Notes: generated by a model from the letters alone, not told the origin. A stretch of 64,000 nucleotides of DNA from Anaerohalosphaeraceae bacterium (GCA_037479115.1 JBBFLK010000004.1:1-64000); one strand, 5' to 3'; positions 8,462 to 17,476 are shown, numbered from the stretch's first letter. Made by a program: numbers and translations.

Positions 8462-8591
8462 GTCGGCTGAAAGCAGTTCAGCAAAGAAGGAAACATACCA
8501 TCCGCATCTCCAAAATGCAAGCAGGATTGAGGGATTTTTCGAGGATTTTTGGGAGTATCCTGCGGTCTATGCTGTTTTATCTGTTTTTCTG

Positions 8592-10406
8592 TCAAACGCT
8601 TACGGTTTTTCGCAGGTAAATGGCCAGCACGTCGATGTCCGCAGGCGTAATTCCGCCGATTCGCGAGGCCTGCCCGAGCGTGTACGGGCGAAAGGCCGTC
8701 AGTTTCTCTTTGGCCTCGTACCGCAGGTGCGGGACCCGGAAATAATCCAGCCCCTCCGGCAGGCGGACATTCTCAAGCCGGCGAAACCGCTCGATTTGCC
8801 GCTGCTGGCGCTGGAGATACCCCTCGTATTTGGCGGCAATCGACACCGCCTCGAGCACCTGCCCGGGCAGATTCATCTGCCGAACTGTTTCATCGCGGCG
8901 GAGGTCTTCGGAAAGCGGATGGCCGGGTTGCTGGAGCCATTCCCAGAGCGTCTTGCCCGAAATCCGAACCGAACGCAGGTAGCCCGTCAGCTCCTCCATC
9001 TGCCTTTGTTTGGCCTGAAAGGCCTGCCAGCGGGCGTCATCCACCAGACCCAGCCGCCGGCCCAGCGGCGTCAGCCGCACATCCGCATTGTCCGAACGGA
9101 GCGTGAGCCGATATTCCGCACGGGAGGTAAACATCCGATACGGCTCATCGATTTCGCGGGTCAGCAGGTCATCGAGCATCACGCCGATATAGGCCTGGTC
9201 GCGTCCCAGAACAAAGGGCTCCTGCCCGCGAATGGACAGCACGGCGTTGATGCCCGCCGTCAGCCCCAGCGCGGCGGCCTCTTCGTAGCCGGTCGTACCG
9301 TTGATTTGCCCGGCCATAAAGAGCCCCGGAATGCGGCGGCTTTCGAGATTGATTTTCAGCTGCGTCGCCGGACAATAGTCGTATTCGATGGCGTAGGCAT
9401 AGTGAACAATCCGGGCCTTTTCGGTGCCCGGAATCAGCCGCAGCATTTCCTCCTGCACATCTTTGGGCACAGACGTGCTGATGCCGTTGCAGTAAATCGT
9501 CGTCACGGCCCGGTCTTCGGGCTCCAGAAAAATCTGGTGGCGGCTCTTGTCGGCAAACCGGACGATTTTGGTTTCGATGCTCGGACAGTACCGCGGGCCG
9601 ACCGACTCAATCTGGCCGGTAAACATCGGCGCCCGGTGAAGGTTGTCCCGCAGGAGTTTGTGGACGGCCTCGTTGGTGTAGGTAATCCAGCAGGGCACCT
9701 GCGGCTGCCGAATCGAATCGGTCAGAAATGAAAACGGCACCGGCGGCTCATCGCCCGGCTGCACCTCCAGTTTGTCCAAATCCACGGTGCGGGCGTCCAG
9801 CCGGACGGGTGTGCCGGTTTTCAGCCGCCGCACGGTCAGCCCCAGCCGGCGCAGGCTGTCGGACAGTTCATTGCAGGCCGGCTCGTCCAGCCGCCCCCCG
9901 GGCCATTTTTCCGGGCCGCAGTGCAGGATGCCGCCCAAAAAGGTACCCGTTGTCAAAATGACCGCCGGTGCTCGAAAGACCCGTCCGTCCGTGCAGGCCA
10001 CGCCCGCAACCCGTCCGTCAGCCAGAAGAATCTCGGCGGCCATGCCTTCGGCAATATCCAGATTGTCCGCCCCTTCGAGAGCGTCGCGAATCCAGTCTTT
10101 GTAGGCGTATTTGTCGGCCTGCGCGCGGGGACTTTGCACCGCCGGGCCTTTGGAGCGGTTCAGGACGCGGAACTGAATGCCCGTTGCGTCGATGGCCCGG
10201 CCCATCAGACCGCCGAGCGCATCGATTTCGCGAACCAGCTGGCCCTTGCCGATGCCGCCGACGGCCGGGTTGCAGCTCATCTTGGCAATCGTGTCGCGCG
10301 ACAGCGTCAGCAGCAGCGTCCGGGCCCCCATCCGCGAGGCCGCCCAGGCCGCCTCCGCTCCCGCATGTCCGCCCCCGACAACCACAATGTCATACTCATT
10401 TTTCAC
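8592..10406 (-). CDS. mnmG: tRNA uridine-5-carboxymethylaminomethyl modification enzyme MnmG (GidA)
   Basis: 604 residues from the GTG at 10404-10406. This start puts the FAD-binding motif (DIVVVGGGHAGAEAAWAASRMG) at the very N-terminus as in the family; an open extension further upstream has no homology features. MnmG with MnmE installs the cmnm5 or nm5 group on U34 of certain tRNAs. Family stretches include SCNPAVGGIGKGQLVREIDALGG, a Cys-containing GTGTFLGG region, RAEYRLTLRSDNADVRLTPLG and the C-terminal helical domain. Length is near the usual 610-630. No clear ribosome-binding site precedes the GTG. mnmE is not in the window. It is transcribed divergently from nrdR. Confidence 0.96.
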   Translation of the reverse strand: MKNEYDIVVVGGGHAGAEAAWAASRMGARTLLLTLSRDTIAKMSCNPAVGGIGKGQLVREIDALGGLMGRAIDATGIQFRVLNRSKGPAVQSPRAQADKYAYKDWIRDALEGADNLDIAEGMAAEILLADGRVAGVACTDGRVFRAPAVILTTGTFLGGILHCGPEKWPGGRLDEPACNELSDSLRRLGLTVRRLKTGTPVRLDARTVDLDKLEVQPGDEPPVPFSFLTDSIRQPQVPCWITYTNEAVHKLLRDNLHRAPMFTGQIESVGPRYCPSIETKIVRFADKSRHQIFLEPEDRAVTTIYCNGISTSVPKDVQEEMLRLIPGTEKARIVHYAYAIEYDYCPATQLKINLESRRIPGLFMAGQINGTTGYEEAAALGLTAGINAVLSIRGQEPFVLGRDQAYIGVMLDDLLTREIDEPYRMFTSRAEYRLTLRSDNADVRLTPLGRRLGLVDDARWQAFQAKQRQMEELTGYLRSVRISGKTLWEWLQQPGHPLSEDLRRDETVRQMNLPGQVLEAVSIAAKYEGYLQRQQRQIERFRRLENVRLPEGLDYFRVPHLRYEAKEKLTAFRPYTLGQASRIGGITPADIDVLAIYLRKTVSV

Positions 10407-10685
10407 AGGTCTATAAAATAACAGAAAAACCACGAAAAACCAGAACCGGCCCCGGCTCAAAACGCCCGAAGAAACAGGACAAATGCCGAGAGGGTCACGC
10501 TGTTCGAAGGCCATGAATGTTCGAAGGCATTCCGGAGCCGCCATGTCTTCTGCTGAGGACCCCCAACTTTGGATTCATCCTGTCATCCAGTCACCCTCTG
10601 CTGACAGATTCCGCCTGTCCGGAAGCGGATCCCCTCCAGAAGGATACGTTCTTTCCCGGCTGTCCCATTTTTAACAGATTTCCTG

Positions 10686-10714
10686 TTGACAGTTTTGCCG
10701 TAGAACGCTATATA
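10686..10714 (+). promoter_or_regulatory. Sigma-70 promoter of nrdR
   Basis: Perfect -35 TTGACA (10686-10691), 17-bp spacer, -10 TATATA (10709-10714), about 80 bp before the nrdR start. The rest of the 386-bp divergent region 10407-10792 shows no gene. Confidence 0.8.
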
Positions 10715-10750
10715 TAAGACATCTGAATAGGCAGGGCCTACATATAGTAT
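10705..10750 (+). promoter_or_regulatory. Tandem NrdR-box candidates
   Basis: Two 16-bp sites match the NrdR-box consensus ACACTATATATAGTGT at about 11 of 16 positions each: 10705-10720 (ACGCTATATATAAGAC) and 10735-10750 (GGCCTACATATAGTAT). Their starts are 30 bp apart, close to the three-helical-turn spacing known for paired NrdR boxes. The first covers the -10 element, as expected for autorepression. Confidence 0.55.
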
Positions 10751-10792
10751 TGCTGTTCGGCGCGTTGCGAAAAAGGTTTTGGGGACCAGCTC

Positions 10793-11287
10793 GTGCGATG
10801 TCCATTCTGCAAAGAAGACCAGGATCGGGTGATTGACTCGCGGTCCAGCGAGGGAGGGCGGATAATCCGCCGACGCCGGCAGTGCCTGGTCTGCAAGCGG
10901 CGGTTTACCACCTACGAAAAAGTCGGGGAAATTTACAAGCTCAGCGTCATCAAAAAAGACGGGTCCCGCGTCCCTTACGAACGGGAAAAGATTATCGCCG
11001 GTCTTCAAAAGGCCTGCTACAAACGTCCGGTCTCCGCCGAACAGATGCAGGAGATTGCCGACAAAATCGAAGAAGAGGTCTTCCGCAATTTTGACAAAGA
11101 GGTTTCTTCGCGGTTTCTGGGCGAAGCGGCGATGCGTCATTTGCGGAAGGTGGACAAAGTGGCCTATATCCGTTTTGCCAGCGTCTATCGGGAGTTTAAA
11201 GACGCCGGCGAGCTGCTGGATGAGGTCCATCAGGTCCTCCAGGAACCGGACCTGTCGGACCAGCCGGGCTTGTTCGGACAGTCATAA
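10793..11287 (+). CDS. nrdR: Transcriptional repressor NrdR
   Basis: 164 residues, GTG start preceded by GGGGA at 7 nt. The N-terminal zinc ribbon has four Cys (CPFC near 3-6, CLVC near 31-34) with the family phrase RRRRQCLVCKRRFTTYE. An ATP-cone (about 48-138; VIKKDGSRVPYEREKI) follows. NrdR senses ATP/dATP and represses ribonucleotide reductase genes by binding tandem NrdR boxes. No nrd reductase genes are in the window. A pair of box-like sites covers its own promoter. A 9-bp hairpin and a second ATP-cone gene follow. Confidence 0.97.
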   Translation: MRCPFCKEDQDRVIDSRSSEGGRIIRRRRQCLVCKRRFTTYEKVGEIYKLSVIKKDGSRVPYEREKIIAGLQKACYKRPVSAEQMQEIADKIEEEVFRNFDKEVSSRFLGEAAMRHLRKVDKVAYIRFASVYREFKDAGELLDEVHQVLQEPDLSDQPGLFGQS

Positions 11288-11288
11288 A

Positions 11289-11311
11289 GAACGGCTTTCG
11301 CCAAGCCGTTC
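11289..11311 (+). repeat. Hairpin after nrdR
   Basis: GAACGGCTT (11289-11297) and AAGCCGTTC (11303-11311) form a perfect 9-bp stem with a 5-nt loop directly after the nrdR stop. It is not followed by a U-run, so termination would be partial at best; it may lower expression of the next gene. Confidence 0.6.
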
Positions 11312-11342
11312 GGCCGTTTAACCTCTGTCGAAAGGAATCGCC

Positions 11343-11885
11343 ATGCGTGTGCGGGTGATAAAAACCGACGGGACGACAGAACCCTACCTGCATACCAAAG
11401 TGCTCGGGACGTTTCATCATGCCCTCAGTGCCGCCGGGGAACCGAATCTGTATGCCGCCGAGCAGATGGCTCAGGCCGTCACCTATTACCTGCACAGCGG
11501 TTCCTCCGGCCGGACCGTCACCGCGGATGAGATTCATCTGATGATTCAGGCCGTCCTGCACGACACAGGACATCGTGCGGCCGCCGAAACGCTCAACCAG
11601 CATCGAATCCAGCGAAAACTGCTGCGCAAACGCATCGAAGTCATTGATGATTCCGCACACGAAGGCCCTTCCGTTTCGGCCTGGAGCAAATCCGTCATCG
11701 TTGAGCATCTGATGCGTCGGCATCATCTCAGCCGTCCGCTGGCGAGGGCTATTGCCGGTCAGGTCGAAGAAAAGGTGTTTCGGATGGAAATCCTCCGCAT
11801 CCGCAAAGAGCTCATCCGCCAGCTGGTGGAAAATGAAACCGAAGCCATGCTCCGGGCCGACGAACAGCTGAATATCATGCTGTAA
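11343..11885 (+). CDS. ATP-cone domain protein
   Basis: 180 residues. The ATG follows GAAAGGAATCGCC. Residues 1-95 form a recognisable ATP-cone (VRVIKTDGTTEPYLHTKVLGTFHHAL, then VTADEIHLMIQAVLHDTGHRAAAETL). The second half (about 115-180; WSKSVIVEHLMRRHHLSRPLARAIAGQVEEKVFRM) looks like another, degenerate cone. There is no zinc ribbon and no catalytic domain. ATP-cones bind ATP or dATP and usually regulate NrdA or NrdR. Its place 55 bp behind nrdR suggests a nucleotide-sensing partner or modulator; this is inference. Confidence 0.85.
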   Translation: MRVRVIKTDGTTEPYLHTKVLGTFHHALSAAGEPNLYAAEQMAQAVTYYLHSGSSGRTVTADEIHLMIQAVLHDTGHRAAAETLNQHRIQRKLLRKRIEVIDDSAHEGPSVSAWSKSVIVEHLMRRHHLSRPLARAIAGQVEEKVFRMEILRIRKELIRQLVENETEAMLRADEQLNIML

Positions 11886-11990
11886 ACCCCATTCAGGAGT
11901 CATCTTGTCTCGATAAAACTTGTCGGCTTTTCCCCCGGAAATTCCGCAAACTTCCTTTTCGAACCCCTCGTAGAAAAAGGCGGAAAACAA

Positions 11991-12020
11991 TTGATTTATC
12001 GACCGGCTTTTTTGTACAAT
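11991..12020 (+). promoter_or_regulatory. Sigma-70-like promoter
   Basis: TTGATT (11991-11996), 18-bp spacer, TACAAT (12015-12020), about 110 bp before the small membrane protein gene at 12129. Confidence 0.55.
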
Positions 12021-12128
12021 AAACCTGTCACCTCCGAGCTCCCTGCTGCGTGAAGAAAAACTGGGACGGCCCGAAACCCGAAAATCGGATACGAGCCGAG
12101 CAGTCAACCATATGCGGAGGGCAAAATC

Positions 12129-12320
12129 ATGACTGCGATTCATACCCATCCCTGGACATCGGCGTGGGCCCATCTGGCACATCAATCCGCATCCAAACTG
12201 AAACATCAACCACTCCTGTGGCTCTTTATCCTGCTGGGTCTGATTTCCTTCGGGGTGTTTGTCTATTATTTCCTTGCGGAACCTCATCCGGAAGCTCCGT
12301 GGCATTCCTTTTTTCAGTAA
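12129..12320 (+). CDS. Small single-span membrane protein
   Basis: 63 residues. The start is supported by GGAGG eight bases upstream. One membrane helix (about residues 29-49: PLLWLFILLGLISFGVFVYYFLA) is flanked by a His/Ala-rich N-terminus (HTHPWTSAWAHLAHQSASKLKH) and a short tail. A sigma-70-like promoter lies upstream and the ybaK-like gene follows after 39 bp. No family is recognised. A real small gene is supported by the ribosome-binding site and the membrane pattern; its function is unknown. Confidence 0.65.
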   Translation: MTAIHTHPWTSAWAHLAHQSASKLKHQPLLWLFILLGLISFGVFVYYFLAEPHPEAPWHSFFQ

Positions 12321-12359
12321 ATCATTTTTCCCTTCCCATCATCCAGCAAGGAGGTGCTT

Positions 12360-12881
12360 ATGAAAGTCATTGATTATCTGAACCAGCAGCAGGCCAAGTA
12401 CGAAATGGTCCGCCACAAACCGGCGTATACCGCCGAACAGCTGTCCCGCGTGGAGGGACTGCCTGCCACGCAGGTGGCCAAAACAGTGGTTGTGGAGGCG
12501 GACGGGCGTTTTTATCTGTGTGTTCTTCCGGCGGACCGGAAGATTGATTTTGCCGCGCTCCAGAAACATCTTCACGTCCAGCAGGTGCGCCTGGCGGACG
12601 AAGACCAAATGGCCCTGCTGTTTCTGGATGCGGAGGTCGGGGCCGAAGCGCCGTTCGGGAATCTGTATCACCTGCCGACCCTGATGGATAAATCCCTGAT
12701 GAACGGTCAGGAGATTTCGTTTCTTGCCGGCAAGCATGATGTTTCGGTTCATCTGAAAATCGACGAGTATGTGCGGCTGGTGCAGCCGACAATTTTGAAG
12801 TTTTCCTATCCGGCCGACCGAGAACGGCTCCTGGACCCGTATTTCTTCGATCCGTACAGGGACAGTTTCTTCCCCTCCTGA
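12360..12881 (+). CDS. YbaK/EbsC-type aminoacyl-tRNA deacylase
   Basis: 173 residues; the ATG at 12360 is chosen because AAGGAGG lies five bases upstream (an in-frame GTG two codons earlier sits inside that site). Family motifs: YTAEQLSRVEGLPATQVAKTVVVEADGRFYLCVLPADRKID, with the conserved Lys of the VAKT segment, and LADEDQMALLFLDAEVGAEAPFGNL. These proteins hydrolyse mischarged aminoacyl-tRNA in trans; YbaK itself acts on Cys-tRNA(Pro). The C-terminal part (LVQPTILKFS, then an acidic/aromatic tail) extends slightly beyond E. coli YbaK. Substrate specificity cannot be read here. Confidence 0.88.
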   Translation: MKVIDYLNQQQAKYEMVRHKPAYTAEQLSRVEGLPATQVAKTVVVEADGRFYLCVLPADRKIDFAALQKHLHVQQVRLADEDQMALLFLDAEVGAEAPFGNLYHLPTLMDKSLMNGQEISFLAGKHDVSVHLKIDEYVRLVQPTILKFSYPADRERLLDPYFFDPYRDSFFPS

Positions 12882-12957
12882 TCGAAGGCCTGTCCTGACA
12901 TTCGGGAGATTTTCCGGATTTGCGGAAACGGCCGGCGAACACACAAGCCCAGCGCAG

Positions 12958-12993
12958 AAAAAAAGCCGCCGTGTGAAAACTCAAACGGCGGCT
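12958..12993 (-). terminator. Intrinsic terminator of the PpiC-like gene
   Basis: On the minus strand the 9-bp stem AGCCGCCGT/ACGGCGGCT (12964-12972 with 12985-12993) with a 12-nt loop is followed by a T-run (12963-12958). It lies 21 bp after the stop at 13015. Confidence 0.9.
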
Positions 12994-13014
12994 GAATCGG
13001 CTGACTGTGTGAGA

Positions 13015-14160
13015 TTACTGCTGCGGAGGCGGAACCTGCTGCATGCGCATCTGCTGCATCATCTGCATCTGCTGCTCAAAGGCCTGCTGCCGGGCCTGTT
13101 CCTCCGGTGACCATTCAATCTTGGCGGCGGCCCGAAGCCGGGCTTTGAGGGCCTGCCAGGTTTCCATCTGCTTCTGATCGGTCAGACGCTCCATCAGGTC
13201 CGCTTTGACTTCCTCGAAGGGCTGGGTGCCGGCCTGTTTATACCCGGTTCTCTTGATGATGTGATAGCCGAACTGCGTCTCGACGATGTCGCTGATTTGT
13301 CCGTCCTGCAGAGAAAAGGCGGCATCCTCAAAGGGCTTGACCATCTGGCCGCGCGGGAAGGTGTACTCGCCGCCGCGGTCTTTGGAGCCGGGGTCCTCCG
13401 AATATTCTTTGGCCAGCGCGGCAAAATCCTCGCCCGCCCGAGCCCGCTGAAGAATGCCTTCCATTTTCTGCCGAATCTGGGCTTTTTCTTCCTCAGTCTT
13501 GCCCTGCGTGCGAAGCAGGATATGGCTGGCGGTAACCAGTTCGGGCTGAGCAAACTCCTCCTGGTGTTCATCGTAATAGGTTTTCGCTTCCGCCTCCGTG
13601 GCATTCAAGTCGCCCATTTCGGCCTTCATCAGGGCATCGACTTTGGCACGGGTCAGGAATTGTTCTTTGACATCTTCAACGGTCATTCCGGCGGCGGCAA
13701 TCTGTTCCGTCATCGCCTCCAGGGTCAGGCCGTTTTCTTCCGCAAACTTCTTCATTTCCTGCTCGGCCTGCTCCGGCGTCACCTGGATATTTTTCTCTTT
13801 GAGAGCCATATCAATCAGGGTCAGGTCCACGAGCATCTCGACGACCTGCCGGCGCGTCTGGTCACGAAGCATCTGGATGCGCTCCTGAGGAATTTCCATT
13901 CCCGGCGGAACCATTTTCAGACGGGCCTGCACCCGCTTTTCGACTTCCTGAGCGACTTTGGATTCCAGGATAGGCTGCCCGTTGACCGTTACCACCACCG
14001 CATCGGCGGCCGGCTTGGCTTTTTCGGCGGCTTGTTTGGACGAAGCGGCGGGCGCAGGGGCCGAGGCAGGCTGAAGCTGGGATTTTTCATCTTTGCAGCC
14101 CGAAAGAACCGCAATGCCAGCCAGAGCCGTCCACAGGGCAAACGGCATAACCAATTTCAT
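13015..14160 (-). CDS. SurA/PrsA-like peptidyl-prolyl isomerase lipoprotein (parvulin)
   Basis: 381 residues. The lipoprotein signal ends at lipobox LSGC (Cys22), followed by an Ala/Pro/Lys-rich linker. A SurA_N-like helical chaperone region (about 55-205; [21 protein letters not shown]) precedes a parvulin domain (about 205-310; [48 protein letters not shown]). The Met/Gln-rich tail (about 350-381) is unusual. It should fold exported or outer-membrane proteins from the outer face of the inner membrane or the periplasm. GAAAGGAAAAGG precedes the ATG, and a strong terminator follows, so it is monocistronic. Confidence 0.92.
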   Translation of the reverse strand: MKLVMPFALWTALAGIAVLSGCKDEKSQLQPASAPAPAASSKQAAEKAKPAADAVVVTVNGQPILESKVAQEVEKRVQARLKMVPPGMEIPQERIQMLRDQTRRQVVEMLVDLTLIDMALKEKNIQVTPEQAEQEMKKFAEENGLTLEAMTEQIAAAGMTVEDVKEQFLTRAKVDALMKAEMGDLNATEAEAKTYYDEHQEEFAQPELVTASHILLRTQGKTEEEKAQIRQKMEGILQRARAGEDFAALAKEYSEDPGSKDRGGEYTFPRGQMVKPFEDAAFSLQDGQISDIVETQFGYHIIKRTGYKQAGTQPFEEVKADLMERLTDQKQMETWQALKARLRAAAKIEWSPEEQARQQAFEQQMQMMQQMRMQQVPPPQQ

Positions 14161-14273
14161 AAACCTTTTCCTTTCATAGTCTTAAAAAATTTTTTTGTCT
14201 TTTTGTAAATCTACAAAACAGACAGATTACCCCTTTGCGAGTGGATAATCAAGAAAGATATTTTTTTGCGGAG

Positions 14274-15521
14274 TTACAATAAATCCCACGGGACGGCATA
14301 ATCCTCGTCCGAAAGAGCCATTATTTTCTCGACAGGACAAATGACCAATCCCTTTTCAATTTGGAGGTTCGGATAGGTTTTTCGAAAAGCGGCAATTCCG
14401 CTCACATCGCTGCGGGACGGCACCCCGGCAACTTTGATTTCGATTGGATAGAACCGCCCGTCCCGCTCGAGAAGCAGGTCCACTTCGGCTCCCCGCAAGG
14501 TTCTCCAATGATGCAGAATCGGTCTGCCGGACAGTACGGCGGACAACTTTCGGATTTGACCGACGACAGCTGTCTCAAACAGACGGCCCAGAAGCGGACT
14601 GGTACCCAACGCTTTCGGCGAACTGATTGCCTGCAAGGCACAGGCAAGACCTGTGTCTGCAAAATAACCCTTGGGTTTTCCGGAAATGCGTTTCACCGGA
14701 TTTCCTGAAAATGCGGGAACCTCAAACCATTGAAAGGTTGCCTTCAACATGGCCAGCCATCGGCGTGCCGTCTGAGGAGTCAGCCCCAAATCCCTTCCTA
14801 ACTGGCTGTAATTAATCTCCTGCGCCGTCAGAGCCGCGGACAGCCCGACAAAACGTCCAAAGAGCTGCCAGTCGAGCACATCGGCGAAAGAACGCACATC
14901 TCTTTCGATATAGGTTCGCAGATACGCCAGAAAGAAATCCGGCAGATTTTCCGGCTTGATGAAGTAGGCCTGCGGAAGCCCGCCGCGCCACAGGATATCC
15001 AGAACAGTGTAGTTCAAATTCAGGCGCTCATGCTTTTCTGTCAGAAATTCAGCCGGACTGTCAAGCCATTGCTGGAGCCAGGATTTCTGGAACGGCTGAT
15101 TCGCAATTTCGGAAAGACAGAATCCCTCCAAATCAACAAAAGCCGCTCGTCCTGTCAGACTCTCTGAAAGGGATTTCATGACAGACCATTGCTGAGAACC
15201 TGTCAGCAAAAACTGCCCCGGAGACGGATTTCGATCGATATAACGCTTCAGAGTTGACACCAGTTCCGGTACGTATTGGATTTCATCAAGAATCAGGGGA
15301 CGCTTCGGGTGCTGCCGAAGAAAAAACTCCGGGTCTTTGCGGACATTTTCCACATCCAAAAACTCTTCAAAGACGACATAGTCCGCCTCCTGTCCGAACA
15401 CATGTTGGAGCAAAGTGCTCTTTCCAACTTGTCTGGCACCGGAAATAACCACGGCAGGAAAGTCTTCCAGAAGACTCCTGATCTTTTGAGTTACAATTCT
15501 GTCGATATAAATATGTTGCAT
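14274..15521 (-). CDS. AAA-type ATPase with DUF4143 domain
   Basis: 415 residues. The N-terminal AAA_14 ATPase has Walker A (SGARQVGKST, about 26-35), Walker B (RPLILDEIQ, about 75-83) and a sensor-like LLTGSQQWS. The C-terminal DUF4143 region (about 200-360) contains the nuclease-like stretch LRGAEVDLLLERDGRFYPIEIKV, which resembles a PD-(D/E)XK core (E-V-D, then E-I-K). Such proteins are widespread, often horizontally moved, and of uncertain function; a role in DNA transactions or defence is proposed for relatives but not established. The flanks are AT-rich, which may mark an inserted cassette next to the asnS gene. Confidence 0.9.
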   Translation of the reverse strand: MQHIYIDRIVTQKIRSLLEDFPAVVISGARQVGKSTLLQHVFGQEADYVVFEEFLDVENVRKDPEFFLRQHPKRPLILDEIQYVPELVSTLKRYIDRNPSPGQFLLTGSQQWSVMKSLSESLTGRAAFVDLEGFCLSEIANQPFQKSWLQQWLDSPAEFLTEKHERLNLNYTVLDILWRGGLPQAYFIKPENLPDFFLAYLRTYIERDVRSFADVLDWQLFGRFVGLSAALTAQEINYSQLGRDLGLTPQTARRWLAMLKATFQWFEVPAFSGNPVKRISGKPKGYFADTGLACALQAISSPKALGTSPLLGRLFETAVVGQIRKLSAVLSGRPILHHWRTLRGAEVDLLLERDGRFYPIEIKVAGVPSRSDVSGIAAFRKTYPNLQIEKGLVICPVEKIMALSDEDYAVPWDLL

Positions 15522-15592
15522 ATTGATGATATCGTCATCATTTTACTACATATTTTGCAGAAAAACAAGTAAATTTTGATATATTATGATAT

Positions 15593-17101
15593 TTACAGAT
15601 ATACTTTGTCCATTAGTCGTGGAAAGGCGATGCATTGGCGGATATGCCGTTCACCGGTAATCCAGGCGACGGTGCGCTCCACACCCAGCCCGAAGCCGCC
15701 GTGCGGAACCGAGCCGTACCGGCGCAAATCCAGATACCACCAGTAGTTCTGCGGGTTGTATCCTTCCTCCTGAATCCGCTTGAGCAGCCGGTCATAGTCA
15801 TCCTCGCGAACGGAGCCGCCGATGATTTCGCCAAATCCGGCCGGTGCCAGCAGGTCAAAGTTTTCGACCACGCGCTCATTGGAGCGGTCGGCCTTCATAT
15901 AAAAGGCCTTGGCCTCTTTGGGATAGTGCGTCACGAAGACGGGTTTTTCGTGTATCAAAGACAAAATAGTTTCGTCGGAACCGCCCAAATCCTTGCCCCA
16001 TCGGAAGGAGGCCGCCAGCTCGGCGTGCTTGGGATTGTTTTGGATTTTTGTTTCCAGTTCGTCCAAATCGCTGCGGATTTCAACGATGCGGCGGGCGTTT
16101 TTCTCCTGCTGCCATTTTTTCAGACCGCCTTTTTTCTCCTGCTCTTCGAGCTGGGCCAGTTCTTTTTCGAGAGCCTCCTTTTGGGCCTGAAACTGGGAGA
16201 GCTGCCGCTTCATAAACTCCTGGGTTGCCTGACTGGTGAGGATTTCGGCGGCCTGAGTATAGGTGAGCCGCACAAACGGCGGCTGGACCTTTTCGAGTCC
16301 GGCGATGTCGGCGCCGAGCATCTCCAGCTCTGCGCGGTTGTCGGTCAGGACCCGCTGCACAATCGAGGACACCAGCCCTTCGGCCAGTTCCAAAAGGCCG
16401 TTCAGGTCGATATAGGCGACTTCGGGTTCGACCATCCAGAATTCGGTCAGGTGCCGTCGGGTCTTGCTTTTTTCCGCACGGAAGGTCGGGCCGAAGCAGT
16501 AGACCCGCCCGAAACTCATCGCCGCTGACTCCAGATACAATTGCCCCGTCTGGGTCAGATGCAGGGGCTGGCCGAAGTAATCGACTTCAAAGAGCGTCTG
16601 TTCGCCCTCGCCGGCAATCGTGGTGAAAATCGGCGTATCCACGAGGATAAAGCCCCGGTCGTTGAAGAATCGCCGGATGGCGTCGATGACGGTATGGCGG
16701 ATGCGTCCGATGCACCAGGGCCGGCGGCTCCGCAGATGGAGATGGCGGTTCTGGAGAAGGAAATCGATGCCGTGCTCTTTGGGAGTAATCGGGTAGTCTT
16801 TGGCCGCCTGATGGATTCGGGCATCCGTAACCAGCAGTTCATAGCCGCCCGGGCTGCGCGGTTCGGCCCGAACGATGCCCGCCACCGACAGAGACGATTC
16901 CTGCCCCAGATGCTCGAGGGCTTCGTAGAGGTCATCAGGGATTTTGCCCTTTTCGACGACGCACTGGCAGAAGCCCGTGCCGTCCCGCACAATCAGAAAC
17001 TGAACCTTGCCGCTGGGCCGGCTGTTGTACAGCCAGCCGTTCAGCAAAACTTCCTGTCCTGCTCGATGCTTGAGCTCACAAATCAATGCGCTGTTTGTCA
17101 T
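15593..17101 (-). CDS. asnS: Asparagine--tRNA ligase with coiled-coil insertion
   Basis: 502 residues against about 460-470 usual. The N-terminal OB fold (LLNGWLYNSRPSGKVQFLIVRDGTGFCQCVV) is followed by the class II core: TEFWMVEPEVAYIDL region, motif 2 FGPTFRAEKSKTRRHLTEF and motif 3 GGFGLGVERTVAWI. A highly charged insertion of about 60 residues (about 290-355; QFQAQKEALEKELAQLEEQEKKGG and RRIVEIRSDLDELETK) predicts an antiparallel coiled coil inside the catalytic domain. It charges tRNA-Asn. It is encoded on its own, between the DUF4143 ATPase and the HepT/MntA pair. Confidence 0.95.
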   Translation of the reverse strand: MTNSALICELKHRAGQEVLLNGWLYNSRPSGKVQFLIVRDGTGFCQCVVEKGKIPDDLYEALEHLGQESSLSVAGIVRAEPRSPGGYELLVTDARIHQAAKDYPITPKEHGIDFLLQNRHLHLRSRRPWCIGRIRHTVIDAIRRFFNDRGFILVDTPIFTTIAGEGEQTLFEVDYFGQPLHLTQTGQLYLESAAMSFGRVYCFGPTFRAEKSKTRRHLTEFWMVEPEVAYIDLNGLLELAEGLVSSIVQRVLTDNRAELEMLGADIAGLEKVQPPFVRLTYTQAAEILTSQATQEFMKRQLSQFQAQKEALEKELAQLEEQEKKGGLKKWQQEKNARRIVEIRSDLDELETKIQNNPKHAELAASFRWGKDLGGSDETILSLIHEKPVFVTHYPKEAKAFYMKADRSNERVVENFDLLAPAGFGEIIGGSVREDDYDRLLKRIQEEGYNPQNYWWYLDLRRYGSVPHGGFGLGVERTVAWITGERHIRQCIAFPRLMDKVYL

Positions 17102-17140
17102 AGTGAATTGTATGATTTAATTTTAAAAAGTTTTGAAAAG

Positions 17141-17476
17141 TCACAAACAAGGCAGCTGCTCCAGCTGTCTGATGAGTGCTGGTAAATCCTCTTTTACCGT
17201 TTTCCAAATAATGTCTGCATTCACCTCGAAATACCCGTGAATCAGCCGATTGCGCATCCCTGTCATTTGATGCCAGGGAATCTGCGGGTATCTCTCCTTC
17301 GTGGTTTCGCTTACTCCATAAGCTGCTTCGCCGATAATCTCCAGCAGGCGCACAACGGCAAGATTCAGCTTTCGATCGGTATCCAGGTCCGTGCGCTGAC
17401 ACTTGTCGAGAAAATCGACCGCTTCTCTGGCGGCATCCAGAATATGCCTGATTCGGGTGCGGTCATCGAGAAACAT
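17141..17476 (-). CDS. hepT: HepT-like toxin (DUF86)
   Basis: 111 residues from the ATG at 17474-17476, which has GGAGG six bases upstream and overlaps the partner gene by 14 bp. The HEPN active-site motif R-x4-H-x-Y is present (Arg75, His80, Tyr82 in MRNRLIHGY). The mostly helical sequence (IRHILDAAREAVDFL, RLLEIIGEAAYGVSE) fits the family. HepT is an RNase toxin silenced when MntA attaches AMP to the motif tyrosine. The HepT-after-MntA order is canonical. Confidence 0.92.
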   Translation of the reverse strand: MFLDDRTRIRHILDAAREAVDFLDKCQRTDLDTDRKLNLAVVRLLEIIGEAAYGVSETTKERYPQIPWHQMTGMRNRLIHGYFEVNADIIWKTVKEDLPALIRQLEQLPCL

